A stretch of DNA of 64,000 bases, taken from NCBI RefSeq assembly GCF_014193375.1, contig NZ_JACHZF010000010.1, positions 1 to 64,000 of the forward strand, in the 5' to 3' direction. Below the pieces are notes generated by a model, which did not search any database, was not told the origin of the DNA, and worked only from the letters and a program-made list of their open reading frames with translations. The position numbers were made by a program, and so were the translations under genes. This document shows positions 40,210-48,596 of this stretch, piece by piece (position 1 is the first letter of the stretch; every line of letters begins with the position of its first letter). Origin of the DNA: Halomonas campaniensis. GTDB taxonomy: Bacteria; Pseudomonadota; Gammaproteobacteria; Pseudomonadales; Halomonadaceae.

Positions 40210-41192
40210 GGCGGGTCGGTCTCCTGTCGAGAGGCGGTGGGCTCCAGGGCGTCGATGAAGCGGTCCAGGGTGTCGAAGAGCGACTGGCGAATCGGTTCCG
40301 CCTCGTTGACCAGATGGTGGCGCGCCTCGGGGTGGCGGTGGATCTCGGCGTTGGGGAACTTGCGCTCCAGCACGTTGAGGTTCCACTCCCAGTCCACGGT
40401 CAGGTCCTGTTCGCCCTGCAGGATCAGGGTCTTCACCGGGTTGGGAGGCAGGGCGAGCAGCCGGGGCATCCAGCGTCGCATGGCGCTGACCCAGCCGATG
40501 GCCACGCGATCGGCCTGCAGCGGGTCGCCCTCGCGCAGGAAGTCGGCGAAGTCGCTGTCGGTGGAGTTGGCGCGGAACTTGCGCGGGATGGAGCGCACGA
40601 AGGGCCCCACCAGCAGGTGCAGCCAGCTGGACTGGTTCCAGCCCCAGGGGCGCACCAGCGGGGCCAGCAGGGCCAGGCCGGCCCAGTGCCCGTCGTCGCC
40701 GCGGGTCAGCGCATCGGTGGCGAGTATCGCCGCGCCGGTGCTCTGGCCGACCCCGATCCAGGGGCGCGGGGCCAGGCCCTCCTCCTCCAGATGCTGCTGC
40801 AGGGCGTGCAGGCAGCCCCCGTAGTCATCGAAGTCGTCGATGGAGGCGCGGGCCCCGCTGGAGAGGCCGTGGCCGGGCAGGTCCCAGAGCACCACCCGCC
40901 AGTTGCGGTCGAGCAGGCGCTCCAGCAGGTGGCGATAGAGCCCCAGGTGGTCGAAGTAGCCGTGGACCACGAAGGCGGTGCCGACCGGTCGGGCCGGGCT
41001 CCATACCTGGGTCCAGAGGCGAAAGTTGCCGGCCTCCACGTAGCCCACGTGCAGGCCCACGTGCTCGGCGAGCAGCGGCGCCAGGCCGTAGTGGCCCAGG
41101 TAGCGTTCCAGGTGGTCGCCGCCGGGCGCTGCCGCGGCCGGTGTGACCAGCCTGACGGGACCCAGGGCCTGCAGGGGGGTGAAGTCGCTCAT
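40206..41192 (-). CDS. Alpha/beta hydrolase (monoacylglycerol lipase / lysophospholipase type)
   Basis: A 328-residue serine hydrolase of the Hydrolase_4 group. It has the oxyanion-hole region VVHGYFDHLGLY, WDLPGHGLSSG, the nucleophile elbow GVGQSTGAAI (GxSxG with Ser about residue 153), an Asp in LILQGEQDLTVDW and the catalytic His in PEARHHLVNE. No signal peptide is seen, so it is cytoplasmic or membrane-associated. Likely substrates are monoacylglycerols or lysophospholipids, by family only. It is translationally coupled to the lipoprotein gene. Confidence 0.85.
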   Translation of the reverse strand: MSDFTPLQALGPVRLVTPAAAAPGGDHLERYLGHYGLAPLLAEHVGLHVGYVEAGNFRLWTQVWSPARPVGTAFVVHGYFDHLGLYRHLLERLLDRNWRVVLWDLPGHGLSSGARASIDDFDDYGGCLHALQQHLEEEGLAPRPWIGVGQSTGAAILATDALTRGDDGHWAGLALLAPLVRPWGWNQSSWLHLLVGPFVRSIPRKFRANSTDSDFADFLREGDPLQADRVAIGWVSAMRRWMPRLLALPPNPVKTLILQGEQDLTVDWEWNLNVLERKFPNAEIHRHPEARHHLVNEAEPIRQSLFDTLDRFIDALEPTASRQETDPP

Positions 41193-41318
41193 CGAGTCCT
41201 CCGCGGGGGCTCACCCATGCTAGCCTCATGCGGTGGGCGAGGCCATCGAATGCGGGCGCTGCGGTGCGTCCTGCCTTATCTTTTGGTCTAGCGAGCGGCG
41301 CTGACGGCGGTTTGCGGG

Positions 41319-41347
41319 TTTACATATGGAAGTATTTTCCACAAAAT
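41319..41347 (+). promoter_or_regulatory. Probable glcB promoter with IclR-like operator
   Basis: A -35 TTTACA (41319-41324), a 17-base spacer and a -10 CAAAAT (41342-41347) lie about 75 bases upstream of the glcB start. The spacer contains TGGAA-GTATT-TTCCA (41327-41341), perfect 5-base arms that match the E. coli IclR consensus TGGAAATNATTTCCA at all but two specified positions. The dyad between the promoter hexamers fits repression. Confidence 0.6.
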
Positions 41348-41427
41348 CCCCTTGATGCAGTCACTCACCCCTGATCCCGGCAGCCCGGCAGCGCACCGGC
41401 CGGTTGCCCCGCACGAGGAGATGCACC

Positions 41428-43602
41428 ATGACCCAACGTGTCACTCGCCACCGCCTTCAGGTGGCCGCCGAGCTGGACCGTTTCATCAACGAGCAGGCGC
41501 TCCCGGGCACCGGAGTCGACGCCGAGGCCTTCTGGGCCGGCGTCGACGCCCTCTTTCACGATCTGACCCCGAAGAACCGCGAACTGCTCGCCGAGCGTGA
41601 CCGCCTGCAGGAGCAGCTGGACGCCTGGCATCGCGAGAATCCCGGCCCGGTGGGCGACATGGCCGCCTACCGCGCCTTCCTGAAGGAGATCGGCTACCTG
41701 GTCGAGGCGCCGGCCAGCGTCGCGGTCACCACCGCCGACGTGGACCGCGAGATCGCCGTCCAGGCCGGCCCCCAGCTGGTGGTGCCGGTGAGCAACGCCC
41801 GCTATGCGCTGAACGCCGCCAACGCGCGCTGGGGCAGCCTCTATGACGCCCTCTATGGCACCGATGCCATCTCCGAGGAGGACGGCGCCGAGAAGGGCAC
41901 GAGCTTCAATCCCCGGCGCGGCGAGAAGGTCATCGCCTACGCCCGCGGTGTGCTCGACCGTGCGGCCCCGCTGGCCACCGGCTCCCACCGCGATGCCGTC
42001 AAGTACGCCCTGCGTGACGGCCACCTGGTGGTGACCCTGGAGGGCGGCCGCGAGACCGGGCTCAAGGACCCGGGCAAGCTGGTCGGCTTCAGTGGCGACG
42101 TCGCCAGCCCCGAGTCGCTGCTGCTGGTGAACCACGGCCTGCACCTGGAGATCCAGATCGACCCCAGCAACCCCATCGGCAAGACCGACCCGGCCGGCAT
42201 CAAGGACGTCGTGGTCGAGGCCGCGCTGACCACCATTATGGACTGCGAGGACTCCGTGGCCGCGGTGGATGCCGAGGACAAGGTGGGCGTCTACGGCAAC
42301 TGGCTAGGCCTGATGAAGGGCGACCTGGAGGAGCAGGTCGAGAAGGGCGGCAAGACCATCACTCGCCGCCTCCACGGCGACCGCCGCTGGACCAACGCCG
42401 ACGGCGAGACCGTCACCCTGCCGGGCCGCTCGCTGATGTTCGTGCGCAACGTCGGCCACCTGATGACTACCCCGGCGGTGCTCGACGCCGAGGGCAACGA
42501 GCTGCCGGAGGGCATCCTCGACGGCATCGTCACCGGCCTGATCGCGCTGCACGACCTGAAGAAGGGCGAGGACGAGCCGCGCAACTCCCGCGCAGGCTCC
42601 ATGTACATCGTCAAGCCGAAGATGCACGGGCCGAAGGAGGTCGCCTTCTCCAACGAGCTGTTCGGCCGCATCGAGGACCTCCTCGGCATGGCCCGCGATA
42701 CTCTCAAGATGGGCATCATGGACGAGGAGCGCCGCACCACGGTGAACCTCAAGGCGTGCATCGCCGAGGCCGCCTCGCGGGTGGTGTTCATCAACACCGG
42801 CTTCCTCGACCGCACCGGCGACGAGATGCACACCGCCATGGAGGCGGGCCCGATGATCCGCAAGGGCGACATGAAGGGCGCCGCCTGGATCCAGGCCTAC
42901 GAGAAGAACAACGTCCAGGTCGGCCTGGCCTGCGGCCTGCGCGGCCGTGCCCAGATCGGCAAGGGCATGTGGGCCATGCCGGACCTGATGGCCGCCATGC
43001 TCGAGCAGAAGATCGGCCATCCCAAGGCCGGCGCCAACACCGCCTGGGTGCCGTCGCCCACCGCCGCCACCCTGCACGCCCTGCACTACCATCAGGTGGA
43101 TGTCACCGCCATCCAGCGCGAGCTGGAGGCCCAGGGCGAGCCGGACTTCCTGGACGACCTGCTCTCCGTGCCGGTGGCCGCCGAGGCCAACTGGTCCGAC
43201 GAGGAGATCCAGCAGGAGCTCGACAACAACTGCCAGGGCATCCTCGGCTACGTGGTGCGCTGGGTCGAGCACGGCGTGGGCTGCTCCAAGGTGCCGGACA
43301 TCCACGACGTGGGCCTGATGGAGGACCGTGCCACCCTGCGGATCTCCAGCCAGCACATCGCCAACTGGCTGCACCACGGCGTGGTGGATGCCGCGCGGGT
43401 CCAGGAGACCCTGCAGCGCATGGCCAAGGTGGTGGACCAGCAGAATGCCGGTGATCCGGAGTACACGCCGATGAGCGCGAACTTCGAGGGCTCCAGTGCC
43501 TTCCAGGCCGCCAGCGACCTGATCTTCAAGGGCCGCGTTCAGCCCGCCGGCTACACCGAGCCGCTGCTGCACCACTGGCGCGCCGTGCACAAGGCCAAGT
43601 AA
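41428..43602 (+). CDS. glcB: Malate synthase G
   Basis: GlcB condenses glyoxylate with acetyl-CoA to malate in the glyoxylate shunt and glycolate use. The 724 residues fit isoform G (E. coli 723). They include [16 protein letters not shown] (Mg/acid-base region), the [14 protein letters not shown] segment with the glyoxylate-binding Arg, [14 protein letters not shown] and the C-terminal [12 protein letters not shown] with the catalytic Asp region. The ATG at 41428 has GAGGAG upstream. It allows growth on the acetyl-CoA made by the paa pathway. Confidence 0.97.
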   Translation: MTQRVTRHRLQVAAELDRFINEQALPGTGVDAEAFWAGVDALFHDLTPKNRELLAERDRLQEQLDAWHRENPGPVGDMAAYRAFLKEIGYLVEAPASVAVTTADVDREIAVQAGPQLVVPVSNARYALNAANARWGSLYDALYGTDAISEEDGAEKGTSFNPRRGEKVIAYARGVLDRAAPLATGSHRDAVKYALRDGHLVVTLEGGRETGLKDPGKLVGFSGDVASPESLLLVNHGLHLEIQIDPSNPIGKTDPAGIKDVVVEAALTTIMDCEDSVAAVDAEDKVGVYGNWLGLMKGDLEEQVEKGGKTITRRLHGDRRWTNADGETVTLPGRSLMFVRNVGHLMTTPAVLDAEGNELPEGILDGIVTGLIALHDLKKGEDEPRNSRAGSMYIVKPKMHGPKEVAFSNELFGRIEDLLGMARDTLKMGIMDEERRTTVNLKACIAEAASRVVFINTGFLDRTGDEMHTAMEAGPMIRKGDMKGAAWIQAYEKNNVQVGLACGLRGRAQIGKGMWAMPDLMAAMLEQKIGHPKAGANTAWVPSPTAATLHALHYHQVDVTAIQRELEAQGEPDFLDDLLSVPVAAEANWSDEEIQQELDNNCQGILGYVVRWVEHGVGCSKVPDIHDVGLMEDRATLRISSQHIANWLHHGVVDAARVQETLQRMAKVVDQQNAGDPEYTPMSANFEGSSAFQAASDLIFKGRVQPAGYTEPLLHHWRAVHKAK

Positions 43603-43699
43603 GGCGTCAATGCAAGGCGTCGGGGACAGGTCGTGAAGTTGTCATGGCCTGTCGCCGAGACAGCCTCGAGCTGTTCCTGCTTTCACCTGTTCGAACGTG

Positions 43700-43731
43700 A
43701 AGCGCCCCGGGTACCTGCCCGGGGCGCTTTC
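43700..43731 (+). terminator. Terminator after glcB
   Basis: Perfect 12-base arms AAGCGCCCCGGG (43700-43711) and CCCGGGGCGCTT (43718-43729) with a 6-base loop, followed by TT. It lies 98 bases after the stop. Confidence 0.85.
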
Positions 43732-43780
43732 GGTTATGTTGAGGCCATCGTCCCTCGCCGTGACCCGCAGGAGCCAGCCG

Positions 43781-44194
43781 ATGACCGTGATGACCGCCGC
43801 CGCCATCGAGGACTTCCTCGACGACGTCTTTCCCCAGCGCTCCGGGACGATCGAGGGCGTCGGCCACATGCGGGCCACCGTGAGCCTGGCGATCGAGGAC
43901 GAGCACCTGCGCCCCGGGGCCAGCGTCTCCGGCCCGACCCTGATGGGCCTGGCCGACGTCGCGCTGTACGTGGCGATCCTCGCCCAGATCGGCCCCGAGC
44001 CCATGGCCGTGACCAGCGACCTGCACTGCCGCTTCCTGCGGCGGCCCAGCGGCGACCGGGACCTGATCGCCAACGCCCGCATCCTCAAGCTCGGCCGGCG
44101 CCTGGCGGTGGGGGAGGTGCAGCTCTTCTCGGCTGGCGACGAGGCGCCGGTGGCGCTGGTCACCGCCACCTACGCCCTGCCCGATCGCGACTGA
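43781..44194 (+). CDS. PaaI-family (hot-dog) thioesterase
   Basis: A 137-residue hot-dog thioesterase related to PaaI/YbaW-type enzymes: SVSGPTLMGLADVALYVAIL contains the central helix with Asp as the likely catalytic residue, and LHCRFLRRPSGDRDLIANAR is the following strand region. The ATG at 43781 has CAGGAG seven bases upstream; the longer frame runs through the glcB terminator. The acyl-CoA substrate is unknown. It is convergent with the DUF423 gene. Confidence 0.82.
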   Translation: MTVMTAAAIEDFLDDVFPQRSGTIEGVGHMRATVSLAIEDEHLRPGASVSGPTLMGLADVALYVAILAQIGPEPMAVTSDLHCRFLRRPSGDRDLIANARILKLGRRLAVGEVQLFSAGDEAPVALVTATYALPDRD

Positions 44195-44206
44195 TCCCTG
44201 GCCCGC

Positions 44207-44581
44207 TCAGCCGGCGCGCAGCACGGCCGACGCCAGTGCCAGCCAGCCGGCGATCAGCAGCACGCCACCCAGCGGGGTGATCATGCCCAGGCCGCCCAGG
44301 CCGGTCAGCGCCATGGCGTAGAGCGAGCCCGAGAAGAGCCCCATGCCGGCCGCCCACAGGCCCATGGCCAGGCGCTGCCCGGCCAGGGGCCGGGTGGCGC
44401 GCCAGGCCAGCACGGCGAGCAGCGCCAGGGTGTGCCAGGCCTGGTAGCGCACCCCGGTCTCGAAGGCCGCCGCCAGCCGCGGGGCCAGCTGTCCCTCCAG
44501 GGCGTGGGCGCCGAAGGCCCCCGCCATCACCACCACGGCGCCCGACAGCGCCGCCCCCAGCCACCAGCCTCGGTCCTGCAT
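44207..44581 (-). CDS. DUF423 membrane protein (YgdD-like)
   Basis: A 124-residue protein with four hydrophobic helices and the DUF423 pattern GAFGAHALEGQL near the start and FSGSLYAMALTG followed by ITPLGGVLLIAGW. Function is unknown in the family. The ATG at 44581 is preferred because GGGAG lies six bases upstream; an in-frame ATG at 44596 has none. Confidence 0.88.
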   Translation of the reverse strand: MQDRGWWLGAALSGAVVVMAGAFGAHALEGQLAPRLAAAFETGVRYQAWHTLALLAVLAWRATRPLAGQRLAMGLWAAGMGLFSGSLYAMALTGLGGLGMITPLGGVLLIAGWLALASAVLRAG

Positions 44582-44596
44582 TCCGTTCTCCCTCAT

Positions 44597-44882
44597 ATGG
44601 CATCCTGGTCAGGTCGATATCGGGTGCTCAGCCACGAGGGGCGCCGGGAGCAGGGTGGAGAGGAGGTCCTATGCCAGGGATGGCATCGGTAGCGCCCAGA
44701 GAGGGGTTCACAGCGCCTCCTCGAAAGCCTGCTGCCGGATCAGCCCCGAGAGGTGGGAACGTCATGGCCGCTACCGTACCCCGCGCGGGCCGAGTCGGCT
44801 ACAATGGGGGCCCGCGATTCCTGCCCGTCCGGCGGGCCCAGCGGCCAGATAACGAGAGCATCGATAGCGCAGAGAGGACGCC
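44597..44882. promoter_or_regulatory. Leader region of thiS
   Basis: There is no gene in this stretch. TACAAT at 44810-44815 (GCTACAATGG) is a likely -10 for thiS. I looked for a TPP riboswitch (CTGAGA and the ACCTGATCTGGATAATGCC core) and found neither. Confidence 0.4.
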
Positions 44883-45095
44883 ATGCAGATCCAGCTCAAT
44901 GGCGAGGCGCATACCCTGGCGCCCGAGCTCACCCCGGCCCCCACGATCACCCAGCTGCTCGAGTCCCTGGGGCTCGCCGGCCGGCGTATCGCCGTGGAGG
45001 TCAACGAGGAGATCGTGCCGAGGAGCGAGCACGCCGCGACCCGCCTGGCCGAGGGCGATCGGGTCGAGGTGGTGCATGCCATCGGTGGCGGCTGA
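44883..45095 (+). CDS. thiS: Sulfur carrier protein ThiS
   Basis: ThiS carries sulfur as a C-terminal thiocarboxylate to build the thiazole ring of thiamine. The 70-residue ubiquitin-fold protein has the expected strand-helix order ([21 protein letters not shown]) and ends in VVHAIGGG, which exposes the required Gly-Gly. AGAGAGGA lies before the ATG. thiG follows by 42 bases. Confidence 0.95.
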   Translation: MQIQLNGEAHTLAPELTPAPTITQLLESLGLAGRRIAVEVNEEIVPRSEHAATRLAEGDRVEVVHAIGGG

Positions 45096-45137
45096 GGCCA
45101 CGGTGATCTCCCGAGACAACGACACAAGGCAGACGCG

Positions 45138-45935
45138 ATGACAGACTTCTTCCAGGACCAGCCGCTGCGTATCGCCGGGCGCGAGTTCACCTCCCGCCTG
45201 CTGGTGGGAACCGGCAAGTACCGTGACTTCGACGAGACCGGCGAGGCGATCGCCGCCTCCGGGGCCGAGGTGGTCACCTTCGCGGTGCGCCGCACCAACC
45301 TGGGGCAGGAGGCCGGCGAGCCCAACCTGCTCGACGTGGTGCCGCCGGAACGCTATACCCTGCTGCCCAATACCGCCGGCTGCTACACCGCCAAGGATGC
45401 CGTACGCACCTGCCGGCTGGCGCGGGAGCTGCTCGACGGCCACAGCCTGGTCAAGCTCGAGGTGCTGGGCGACGAGACGACCCTCTACCCCAACGTGGTC
45501 GAGACCCTGGCCGCCGCCGAGACGCTGATCGCCGACGGCTTCGACGTCATGGTCTACACCAGCGACGACCCCATCGTCGCCCGCGAGCTCGAGCGCCTGG
45601 GCTGCTGCGCCATCATGCCGCTGGGCTCGCTGATCGGCTCCGGCCACGGCATCCAGAACCCGCACAACGTCCGCCTGATCATCGAGCAGGCCGGCGTGCC
45701 GGTGCTGGTGGATGCCGGGATCGGGACCGCCTCCGATGCCGCCCTGGCCATGGAGCTGGGCTGCGACGGCGTGCTGATGAACTCCGCCATCGCCCATGCC
45801 CGCCAGCCGGTGCTGATGGCCGGCGCCATGAAGAAGGCCGTCGAGGCCGGCCGCGAGGCCTTCCTGGCCGGGCGCATGCCGCGCCGCCAGAGCGCCGACC
45901 CCTCTTCCCCCTTCGCCGGCCGCATCAACGGCTGA
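45138..45935 (+). CDS. thiG: Thiazole synthase
   Basis: ThiG is a TIM-barrel enzyme that forms thiazole phosphate from deoxyxylulose-5-phosphate (product of the Dxs encoded in this window), dehydroglycine and ThiS-thiocarboxylate. The 265 residues show [25 protein letters not shown], the Schiff-base lysine in [11 protein letters not shown] and the phosphate-binding [19 protein letters not shown]. Length and order match the family. Confidence 0.96.
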   Translation: MTDFFQDQPLRIAGREFTSRLLVGTGKYRDFDETGEAIAASGAEVVTFAVRRTNLGQEAGEPNLLDVVPPERYTLLPNTAGCYTAKDAVRTCRLARELLDGHSLVKLEVLGDETTLYPNVVETLAAAETLIADGFDVMVYTSDDPIVARELERLGCCAIMPLGSLIGSGHGIQNPHNVRLIIEQAGVPVLVDAGIGTASDAALAMELGCDGVLMNSAIAHARQPVLMAGAMKKAVEAGREAFLAGRMPRRQSADPSSPFAGRING

Positions 45936-46002
45936 CGCGTCCATCGATCGCCCGCAACGAACGCCTGAAACAGGCGCCCAGAACGAGAGCCTCGACCGCC
46001 CC

Positions 46003-46746
46003 ATGAGTGACCAGTCCCGCGACGATACCGCCACCACCGGGCCGGAAGGCCCGGATGCGCCCCTGCACCGCCCCGGCATCAAGAGCTATGTGCTGCGTGC
46101 CGGGCGCATGACCCAGGCCCAGACCCGCGGCCTCGAGGAGGTCTGGCCGCGGCTGGGGCTGACCCTGGCCGACGGCCGCCAGGACCTCGACGCCCTGTTC
46201 GGCCGGCGTGCCCCCCGGGTACTGGAGATCGGCTTCGGCATGGGTGCCTCGCTGATCGAGCAGGCCGAGACCCATCCCGACACCGACTTCATCGGCATCG
46301 AGGTGCATGCCCCGGGCGTGGGCAAGCTGCTCGACGAGGCCGACAAGCGCGGCCTGACCAACCTGCGGGTCTACCGGGAGGACGCCCTGCGGGTGCTCGA
46401 GGAGTGCCTGCCGGAGGAAAGCCTGGACACCCTGCAGCTGTTCTTCCCCGACCCCTGGCCCAAGAAGAAGCACCACAAGCGGCGCATCGTGCAGCCCGCC
46501 TTCGTCGAACTGGTGCGCCGTCGGCTCAAGGTCGGCGGCACCTTCCATATGGCCACCGACTGGGAGGCCTACGCCGAGTGGATGGCCGAGGTGATGGATG
46601 CCGCCCCGGGCTATGCCAACACCGCTGCGCCGGAGACCGCCCCCTATGTGCCGCGACCGGAGTTCCGGCCGCTCACCAAGTTCGAGGCCCGCGGCGAGAA
46701 GCTCGGCCACGGCGTCTGGGACCTGATCTACCGTCGCGACGATTGA
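46003..46746 (+). CDS. trmB: tRNA (guanine-N7-)-methyltransferase
   Basis: TrmB methylates G46 of tRNAs with S-adenosylmethionine. The 247 residues have a variable acidic N-terminus, then [16 protein letters not shown] (AdoMet motif), [13 protein letters not shown] and [20 protein letters not shown], the family signature with the catalytic Asp. It follows thiG by 67 bases, a common pairing in Gammaproteobacteria. Confidence 0.96.
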   Translation: MSDQSRDDTATTGPEGPDAPLHRPGIKSYVLRAGRMTQAQTRGLEEVWPRLGLTLADGRQDLDALFGRRAPRVLEIGFGMGASLIEQAETHPDTDFIGIEVHAPGVGKLLDEADKRGLTNLRVYREDALRVLEECLPEESLDTLQLFFPDPWPKKKHHKRRIVQPAFVELVRRRLKVGGTFHMATDWEAYAEWMAEVMDAAPGYANTAAPETAPYVPRPEFRPLTKFEARGEKLGHGVWDLIYRRDD

Positions 46747-46766
46747 TCAGGCTCGCTTCGCTCCCC

Positions 46767-46800
46767 CGATGCCCTCGCCCGTGCGGGGGCATCGTTTTTT
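46767..46800 (+). terminator. Terminator after trmB
   Basis: CGATGCCC (46767-46774) pairs with GGGCATCG (46787-46794), extended inside by CGC/GCG, and is followed by six Ts. Strong intrinsic terminator for the thiSG-trmB direction. Confidence 0.88.
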
Positions 46801-46810
46801 GTAGGGTGAG

Positions 46811-46925
46811 GGCGGCGGCAAGACCCTGGGGTGGTAAAGAGCAGCAATGAGGAGGGACCCTCCACACCAAAAAAAGCCGCCCTCGATGGGGCGGCGGCAA
46901 GACCGTGACTAGCAATGAGGAGGGA
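46811..46925. repeat. Imperfect direct duplication spanning the putative sRNA seed
   Basis: Two 15-base blocks occur twice in the same order: GGCGGCGGCAAGACC at 46811-46825 and 46890-46904, and AGCAATGAGGAGGGA at 46843-46857 and 46911-46925. Spacers are 17 and 6 bases. The right-hand copy lies inside the putative sRNA, the left-hand one beyond its terminator. Confidence 0.8.
46869..46895 (-). terminator. Intrinsic terminator of the putative sRNA
   Basis: Arms at 46889-46895 and 46876-46882 (GCCGCCC and GGGCGGC on the minus strand), a 6-base loop and seven Ts (46875-46869). It lies about 150 bases beyond the AEC stop and could also serve that gene. Confidence 0.85.
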
Positions 46926-46983
46926 GAAACCATGGCAGGCGACTGGCGGTTCCTGCCGTGGCATGGCGCCTCATCAACGCCAT
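46869..46983 (-). ncRNA. Putative Fur-regulated small RNA
   Basis: This minus-strand unit of about 115 nt lies in the convergent gap between trmB and the AEC gene, where no mRNA leader is expected. It starts seven bases after a sigma70-like promoter (46990-47018) and ends in an intrinsic terminator. The RNA would have a 5' hairpin with CCACGGCAGG (46961-46952) pairing with CCTGCCATGG (46939-46930), one mismatch, and then a C/U-rich single-stranded stretch with TCTCCCTCCTCATTGCT. That stretch is complementary to Shine-Dalgarno regions, as expected of an Hfq-dependent seed. The terminator stem GCCGCCC/GGGCGGC carries a T7 tail. RyhB and PrrF have this architecture. I see no sequence identity to them that I can confirm, so the call rests on layout. 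Confidence 0.5.
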
Positions 46984-46989
46984 GAAGAA

Positions 46990-47018
46990 AGAGTAATCAT
47001 TCTCGTTTACTGCGTCAA
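46990..47018 (-). promoter_or_regulatory. Sigma70-like promoter overlapped by a Fur-box-like sequence
   Basis: Minus-strand -35 TTGACG (47018-47013), an exact 17-base spacer and -10 TACTCT (46995-46990). CGAGAATGATTACTC (47005-46991) matches the 7-1-7 Fur consensus TGATAATGATTATCA at 10 of 15 positions, including the whole central AATGATTA, and covers the -10, so iron-loaded Fur would repress. The surrounding bases are distinctly AT-rich compared with the neighbouring genes. Confidence 0.55.
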
Positions 47019-47048
47019 CAGAAATGCGAATCTTTTTTATTGGCTGCC

Positions 47049-47969
47049 TCACCCGGCGCCGGCCAGGCGCAGCCAGAGGGGCAGGGTGGCCATGGCCAGC
47101 AGGGTCTGTCCGGTGATCAGCGCCGCCATCATCTCGGCATCGCCGCCCAGCTGCCGGGCCAGGATATAGGCCGAGGTGGCGGTGGGCAGCGCGGCGAACA
47201 GCAGCGCCACGTCGCGGCTTACCGGGTCGAGGCCCAGCGCCAGGGCGAGGGCCAGCACCAGGGCCGGCATCAGCCCCAGCTTGACGAGGTTGGTGGCCCA
47301 CACCCCCCGGTCCAGCCGCATCAGGGCGGCGGGGCGCAGGGCCACGCCCACTGCCACCAGGCCCAGCGGCAGGGCGGCCCGTCCCAGCAGTTCCACGGTG
47401 GCCTCGCTCCAGCCCGGCAGGCCGATGCCGCTGACGTTCAAGCCGATGCCGATCAGGCAGCCGAGGATCAGCGGGTTGCGCACCAGGGCGGCGAGGCTCT
47501 TGCCGAGGCTGCCAGCGCCGAGCGTTCCCGCGGCGATGAAGCTGGCCACGCAGAGCACGTTCACCACCGGTACCATCAGCGCCACGGCCACCGCCGCCAC
47601 GGTGGCGCCCGGGCCACCGTGCAGGGCGGCGGCGCCGGCGACCCCGACATAGGTGTTGAAGCGCAGCGATCCCTGGAAGGCCGAGGTGAAGGCGGGCGCC
47701 TCCAGGCCGAGCCAGCCGCGCAGCGCCCAGAGCAGGGCGCCGAACAGGCCCATGGCCCCCAGCAGCGCCCCGGCCAGGCGGGTCACCGGCACCTGGCTGA
47801 CGTCGGCGGTGGCCAGGGTCGAGACCAGCATGGCGGGGAACAGCAGGAAATAGATGAGCCGCTCCAGCCGCGGCCAGAAGTCGCCCCCCGGCTGGCGCGC
47901 CCAGCCGAGCACGGCGCCCAGCAGGATCAGCAGGAACAGGGGGCCCAGTGCATTCGCCACTCCCGGCAT
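47049..47969 (-). CDS. AEC-family permease
   Basis: A 306-residue membrane protein with about ten helices of the auxin efflux carrier family: LFLLILLGAVLGWARQPGGD at the start, LLFPAMLVSTLAT, and the repeated second half with RNPLILGCLIGIGLNVSG and FAALPTATSAYILARQLGG. Bacterial members export or import organic acids such as malate; the substrate here is unknown. The ATG at 47969 has GAGGAGA upstream; the long frame before it is antisense noise. Confidence 0.88.
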   Translation of the reverse strand: MPGVANALGPLFLLILLGAVLGWARQPGGDFWPRLERLIYFLLFPAMLVSTLATADVSQVPVTRLAGALLGAMGLFGALLWALRGWLGLEAPAFTSAFQGSLRFNTYVGVAGAAALHGGPGATVAAVAVALMVPVVNVLCVASFIAAGTLGAGSLGKSLAALVRNPLILGCLIGIGLNVSGIGLPGWSEATVELLGRAALPLGLVAVGVALRPAALMRLDRGVWATNLVKLGLMPALVLALALALGLDPVSRDVALLFAALPTATSAYILARQLGGDAEMMAALITGQTLLAMATLPLWLRLAGAG

Positions 47970-48083
47970 GTCGGTCTCCTCGTCGTCGGCGTACCCTGCG
48001 ACATCCTTGCGCACTCTGCCACAGGCGAATGCTGATAAGCTTACCGCCATCACGCCTTCCCATGGAGTGCCGCGTTCGCCGCC

Positions 48084-48596
48084 ATGTCCCGTTCCTTGCC
48101 GACAGAGACCGCCGTCTCGCGCCCCCCGCTGCTGCGGCTGCTGATCCTCTTCACCCTGGTGACCGTCGCCGTGGCACTCTGGTACCTCACCAGCTACAGT
48201 CTTCGCGGGGGAGAGTCGGTGCACTGGTTTCCCGAGGAGGCCGGCTGCGACCTGCAGCTCGGGCCCTGCGTCGCCTCGCTGGGTGGCACCGGCAGCTTGC
48301 GCCTGGACCTGGGGGCCGAGGGCGAGATCCGCGCCCTGGAGATCCTGCCGATGACGGTCACCCTGTCGGGCGTCGAGGCCGAGTCCGTGAGGGTCGACTT
48401 CGTCGGCCGCGACATGGACATGGGGCTGCACCGCTACCCGCTGCGCCGCCAGGGAGACGGGGTCTTTCGCGGCGAGGGACAGGTGCCGATCTGCACCGAG
48501 GCAGTGATGCCCTGGCGGGCCCGGGTGGTGGTCGACACCGGCCGGGGGCGGATCGGCAGCGGATTCGATTTCGACGTGGAGAGAAGTGCGCTATGA
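48084..48596 (+). CDS. FixH-like membrane-anchored protein
   Basis: A 170-residue protein with one N-terminal membrane helix (LLRLLILFTLVTVAVALWYL, about residues 17-36) and a periplasmic beta-rich domain ending in GEGQVPICTEAVMPWRARVV. The order resembles FixH-like proteins linked to cytochrome oxidase copper loading. Two cysteines (GCDLQLGPC) could form a disulfide or bind copper. It overlaps the SCO gene by four bases, supporting a shared role in copper delivery. The family call is tentative. Confidence 0.65.
   Translation: MSRSLPTETAVSRPPLLRLLILFTLVTVAVALWYLTSYSLRGGESVHWFPEEAGCDLQLGPCVASLGGTGSLRLDLGAEGEIRALEILPMTVTLSGVEAESVRVDFVGRDMDMGLHRYPLRRQGDGVFRGEGQVPICTEAVMPWRARVVVDTGRGRIGSGFDFDVERSAL

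Noticed and set aside
44597..44882. TPP riboswitch expected upstream of thiS-thiG
   Set aside because: The conserved CTGAGA and ACCTGATCTGGATAATGCC cores are not present in this stretch.
46932..46985. A 17-codon plus-strand ORF (MAGDWRFLPWHG...) with a good Shine-Dalgarno
   Set aside because: No plus-strand promoter precedes it and it lies behind the trmB terminator. The Shine-Dalgarno is simply the complement of the C/U-rich seed of the putative minus-strand sRNA. I cannot exclude a micropeptide, but the sRNA reading explains more of the bases.
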